Made by a program: the position numbers and the translations under genes
Notes under the pieces: generated by a model
What the model saw: only the letters and a program-made list of their open reading frames with translations
What the model was told of the DNA's origin: nothing
The model's database searches: none
Assembly: GCA_943369355.1 (NCBI GenBank)
Contig: CALRMX020000003.1
Location: forward strand, 248,001-312,000
Origin: UBA7662 sp943369355
GTDB lineage: Bacteria; Bacteroidota; Bacteroidia; UBA7662
Direction: 5' to 3'
Length of the DNA: 64,000 nt
In this document: positions 61,004 through 64,000 of the stretch, piece by piece
Layout: every line of letters begins with the position of its first letter
Numbering within the stretch: the stretch's first letter is position 1

Positions 61004-62335
61004 ATGAGAACCATTTTGAATAAGCCGCTGCTTCCTTCACCTTTTGCACTTGCCATTCTGCTCAGTGTGTTCGCCTATGCATTAGCGTACTTCCAAACGG
61101 CCCCGGCCTCTAGCGACAATAGTACTCCTTATGCTATTCAATTGTTGCTTTTTTGGGAAAAAGGATTCTGGGAGTTATTGGATTTTAGCATGCAAATGAT
61201 GCTCATTCTCATTCTGGGACATGTGCTTGCATTGAGTGCTCCGGTTCATCGGCTTATCGTTCGACTTACCCGTTTTTGTACCAACGGATCGGTAGCGGTA
61301 GCCTACATTGCCCTATTTACCTGTGTTGTTGCTTTATTCAATTGGGGATTGGGCTTAATTTTCGGGGCCATTTTCGCGAGGTTGGTCGGCGAAAAAGCCT
61401 CAAAAGAAGGCTGGAAGCTCAATTATCCACTCGCTGCAGCAGCTGCTTATTCGGGCATGATGATTTGGCATGGTGGCCTTTCAGGTTCTGCACCGCTAAA
61501 AGTAGCCGAAGCGGGCCATTTTTTGGAACAACTAACGGGTATAATACCACTCCGTGACACTGTGTTTTCGGCCATGAACATAAGCTCATCACTCTTGTTT
61601 GTGCTGTTGATCCCTTTATTCTTTCGCGCTTTGGGTAAATTTTTACCAGCTAAACCATACACCTTAGAGCCCTTTCAATTCAAAACCCAATCGGCAACGT
61701 TTGAAGGAGCCGAAAAAATCGACAACAGTCGATTGTTGGGTACTTCTATCGGCCTTTTATTTCTTTTTGTCGCCTCTTGGAAACTTTACCAAGCGCCGCA
61801 AAGCTGGATGTACCAATTCACGCCCAATTTCCTGAATTGGTTGTTACTAGGTCTTTGTTTCTTATTGCATGGAAGTTTATATAAACTAAATCAAGCCACC
61901 GAATCGGCCATGCGCGACGGTGCCGGGATACTCATCCAATTCCCACTTTATGCCGGAATTATGGGCATAGTAAAATATAGCGGTTTGGTGGAGCAACTTT
62001 CCGACAGTTTTGTGATGATGGCTTCAACAGATACGCTTCCATTTCTTACGTTTTGGAGTGCTTCAATCATCAATATTTTCGTTCCTAGTGGTGGTGGCCA
62101 ATGGATTGTACAAGGACCGATAGTGGTAGAAGCAGCCATTCAAATGGGCACCTCAGTACCTAAAGCAGTGATGGCCTTGGCCTATGGTGACCAACTCACG
62201 AATATGATACAACCTTTTTGGGCCTTACCGTTATTGGCCATAACAGGCGTAAAAGGCAAAGATATTCTTCCCTATTCTGCTGCACTTATGGTATTGGGTT
62301 TTTGCATTATTTCTCTGGTATTATGGATGTTTTAA
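61004..62335 (+). CDS. Short-chain fatty acid transporter, AtoE family
   Basis: 443 aa with about twelve TM segments. Family landmarks: FSMQMMLILILGHVLALSAP, CVVALFNWGLGLIFGAIFAR, SGMMIWHGGLSGSAPLKVA and NIFVPSGGGQWIVQGPIVVE. Imports acetoacetate, butyrate or similar acids in known cases. No ato catabolic genes lie beside it. The last 13 nt overlap the DadA-like gene. Confidence 0.93.
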   Translation: MRTILNKPLLPSPFALAILLSVFAYALAYFQTAPASSDNSTPYAIQLLLFWEKGFWELLDFSMQMMLILILGHVLALSAPVHRLIVRLTRFCTNGSVAVAYIALFTCVVALFNWGLGLIFGAIFARLVGEKASKEGWKLNYPLAAAAAYSGMMIWHGGLSGSAPLKVAEAGHFLEQLTGIIPLRDTVFSAMNISSSLLFVLLIPLFFRALGKFLPAKPYTLEPFQFKTQSATFEGAEKIDNSRLLGTSIGLLFLFVASWKLYQAPQSWMYQFTPNFLNWLLLGLCFLLHGSLYKLNQATESAMRDGAGILIQFPLYAGIMGIVKYSGLVEQLSDSFVMMASTDTLPFLTFWSASIINIFVPSGGGQWIVQGPIVVEAAIQMGTSVPKAVMALAYGDQLTNMIQPFWALPLLAITGVKGKDILPYSAALMVLGFCIISLVLWMF

Positions 62336-63399
62336 AAATAGATAGTTTGATTGTAGGCCAGGGATTGGCAGGGACTTTACTTTTTAGGGAATTACAACGA
62401 AAAGGAGAAAAAGTACTTATCATCGACAAAAGGAGAGCTGGTGAAGCAAGCCGAGTGGCCTCGGGCATGTGGAACCCGCTCACTTTCAGGCTTATTCTAA
62501 AGTCGTGGCGCGTGGATGAGCTACTTCCAGTAGCCTTACAAACGTACGCTGAAGTGGAAGATGAGTGCGGATTAAAACTTCTGCACCCACTACGCATTAG
62601 TAGGGTTATCCCCGATCAGAAATATGGAGAGCTGTGGCAAACGAAAAGTGTTGACCCGGAATTTTCTTCTTACGTTAAACCCTTGACTGCGATTCCAAGC
62701 CACCACCAGAATTTACGCTACTCTGCAGGAAGAGGCCTAGTAGAAGGTGCCGGCTGGCTCGATCTAGTTCCTTTTTTAGATACGTTTCGGAAACAGTGTG
62801 TTGAATCGGAAACACTCCAAGAAGATGAATTCTTAATTCAAGACATGAAGCTTATTGAAAACGGTGTACGATGGAAGAATATCGAAGCAAAAAGAATAAT
62901 TTTCTGCGAAGGAAGTGAGTTAAGACATAATCCGTGGTTCAATTGGCTCCCGACTAAACCTGCACAAGGCGACGTATTGACACTTCATATTCCAAATTTA
63001 GAGTTAGATGAAATTTACAACGGTGGCTTCTTCATATTGCCTTTAGGAGGCAACAACTATCGGATAGGCGCCACCTACGAATGGGAGAATTTGAGCCCCG
63101 TACCAACTGAAAAAGGAAAAGCCGAGCTACTCGAAAAATTTACACAAGCTTATCAAGGAGCCTATACCCTAGTTGACCATAAAGCAGGCATCCGGCCAAC
63201 AGTAGCCGATCGCAGGCCCATATTAGGTTGCCATCCTGAACTTAAGCAGTTGGCTGTTTTTAACGGCTTAGGCACCAAAGGGGTGATGATTGCCCCGTTT
63301 TTTGCAAAACGAATGGCAGAATTTCTTTTGGATGGCAAGCCTCTGGAAGATGAAGTAAATATTAATCGTTTCAGAAAGCGATACGAAAAGTCGAAATAA
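62323..63399 (+). CDS. FAD-dependent oxidoreductase, DadA/glycine-oxidase-like
   Basis: 358 aa. The N-terminal FAD-binding loop is LIVGQGLAGTLLFRELQRKG with IDKR at the ribose-binding end. C-terminal FAD contacts are GIRPTVADRRPILGCHP and NGLGTKGVMIAPFFAKRMAE. Substrate unknown; amino acids or amine side chains are likely for the family. Start ATG 62323 (MDVLKIDSLIVGQ). The open frame extends into atoE, but with unrelated sequence. Confidence 0.87.
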   Translation: MDVLKIDSLIVGQGLAGTLLFRELQRKGEKVLIIDKRRAGEASRVASGMWNPLTFRLILKSWRVDELLPVALQTYAEVEDECGLKLLHPLRISRVIPDQKYGELWQTKSVDPEFSSYVKPLTAIPSHHQNLRYSAGRGLVEGAGWLDLVPFLDTFRKQCVESETLQEDEFLIQDMKLIENGVRWKNIEAKRIIFCEGSELRHNPWFNWLPTKPAQGDVLTLHIPNLELDEIYNGGFFILPLGGNNYRIGATYEWENLSPVPTEKGKAELLEKFTQAYQGAYTLVDHKAGIRPTVADRRPILGCHPELKQLAVFNGLGTKGVMIAPFFAKRMAEFLLDGKPLEDEVNINRFRKRYEKSK

Positions 63400-63428
63400 G
63401 AGCATTAGAAGGCTTATTTTTGAGCATT

Positions 63429-64000
63429 ATGTTCGAAAAAACAAATCGACCCCTAATACTCGTGTGCAACGACGATGGTATTCATGCGCCCGGTATACGA
63501 GCTTTGGTAGAAGCAGTTGCACCGCTGGGCGAACTTGTGATAGTAGCACCAGATAGCCCTCAGTCGGGTATGGGCCATGCTGTAACCATAGGATCCCCTC
63601 TTCGGATTAACAAAAAAATAGGGCTATTTGAAGGTCACGAAGCTTACGAAACTTCAGGCACCCCCGTTGATTGTGTAAAACTTGCAGTTGACAAAATACT
63701 ACACCGAAAGCCCGATTTACTAGTTAGCGGTATAAATCACGGCTCAAATTCTTCGATCAACGTAATTTATAGCGGAACCATGTCGGCAGCAGTAGAAGGA
63801 GGCATTGAAGGTATACCGAGTGTTGGTTTCTCGCTTTGCGATTTTGCCTACGAGGCCGACTTCGGCTTAGCGGCTCAGGTTGCACGACAAGTAGCCGAAC
63901 AGCTTTTGCAAAACGGATTGCCATTCGGAACTTTACTCAACGTGAATATCCCTAAGATCGACCCAAAAGACTACAAAGGATTAAAGGTCTGTCGGCAAGC
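63429..64000 (+). CDS. surE: 5'-nucleotidase SurE, N-terminal part (cut by window edge)
   Basis: Metal-dependent nucleoside monophosphatase and stationary-phase survival protein. 190 codons are present of the usual 250-260. Metal ligands and core motifs: ILVCNDDGIHAPGIRAL (Asp-Asp), VAPDSPQSGMGHAVT (Ser ligand), TSGTPVDCVKLAVD and VSGINHGSNSSINVIYSGTM. The ATG at 63429 lies 29 nt after the DadA-like gene stop. The 3' end lies outside the window. Confidence 0.95.
   Translation, partial: MFEKTNRPLILVCNDDGIHAPGIRALVEAVAPLGELVIVAPDSPQSGMGHAVTIGSPLRINKKIGLFEGHEAYETSGTPVDCVKLAVDKILHRKPDLLVSGINHGSNSSINVIYSGTMSAAVEGGIEGIPSVGFSLCDFAYEADFGLAAQVARQVAEQLLQNGLPFGTLLNVNIPKIDPKDYKGLKVCRQ

Overview
The window is 64 kb of a compact, mid-GC chromosome from a member of the Bacteroidota. 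Four things point there. Several promoters match the Bacteroidota sigma form (TTTG, about 20 bp, TAnnTTTG). There are almost no Shine-Dalgarno sites. Family types are characteristic of the phylum: DUF2490, a protein with a T9SS-type C-terminal sorting tail, PlpD-like patatin, tetratricopeptide-repeat histidine kinases and a membrane LytTR regulator. Overlapping genes and sub-20-nt leaders are common. I cannot place it below phylum level.

Layout. 1-4.8 kb: the start of murQ (cut by the window edge), a C-terminal processing protease, a tiny acidic lipoprotein, and the GTPases der and era. 4.8-7.2 kb is the accessory island: an initiator tRNA, a single GIY-YIG nuclease gene between perfect 86-bp direct repeats that contain the tRNA 3' part, a broken second tRNA copy with an inserted palindrome, three 108-bp tandem repeats, and an AT-rich Fic gene. 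7.2-12.5 kb: the lipid/ribosome operon DUF177-rpmF-plsX-fabH-efp-accB-accC. 12.6-22.4 kb: pdxA, pepA, rsmA, a 2-hydroxyacid dehydrogenase, a metallophosphoesterase, a double FKBP lipoprotein, an NrnA-like DHH phosphatase and a patatin with an outer-membrane barrel.

22.5-31.5 kb: a TPR histidine kinase; a tightly overlapping run of ABC ATPase, permease, Ppx/GppA phosphatase and a secreted acetolactate-decarboxylase-like protein; a DUF2490 protein; then an H-NOX sensor with its own hybrid kinase. 31.6-36.3 kb: a redox and selenium run (pirin, OsmC, a 4Fe-4S/CDGSH fusion, mnmH, selD, a YgiD-like dioxygenase). 37-39.7 kb: parC. 39.7-47.6 kb: membrane glycosyltransferase-like proteins, a GT2 transferase, a polysaccharide deacetylase and an MmcQ-like protein.

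47.6-64 kb: pruA, a cold-shock-domain protein, a GreA-like protein, a DUF6671-like zinc-ribbon protein, icd with a divergent LysR regulator, a probable T9SS cargo, an inner-membrane/outer-membrane fusion ORF, a LytTR regulator, an AlkD-like HEAT protein, a TPR/NarL-type kinase, atoE, a DadA-like oxidoreductase, and the start of surE (cut by the window edge). The most unusual piece is the tRNA/GIY-YIG repeat structure at 4.84-5.8 kb. It looks like a minimal mobile element with no integrase or transposase of its own.
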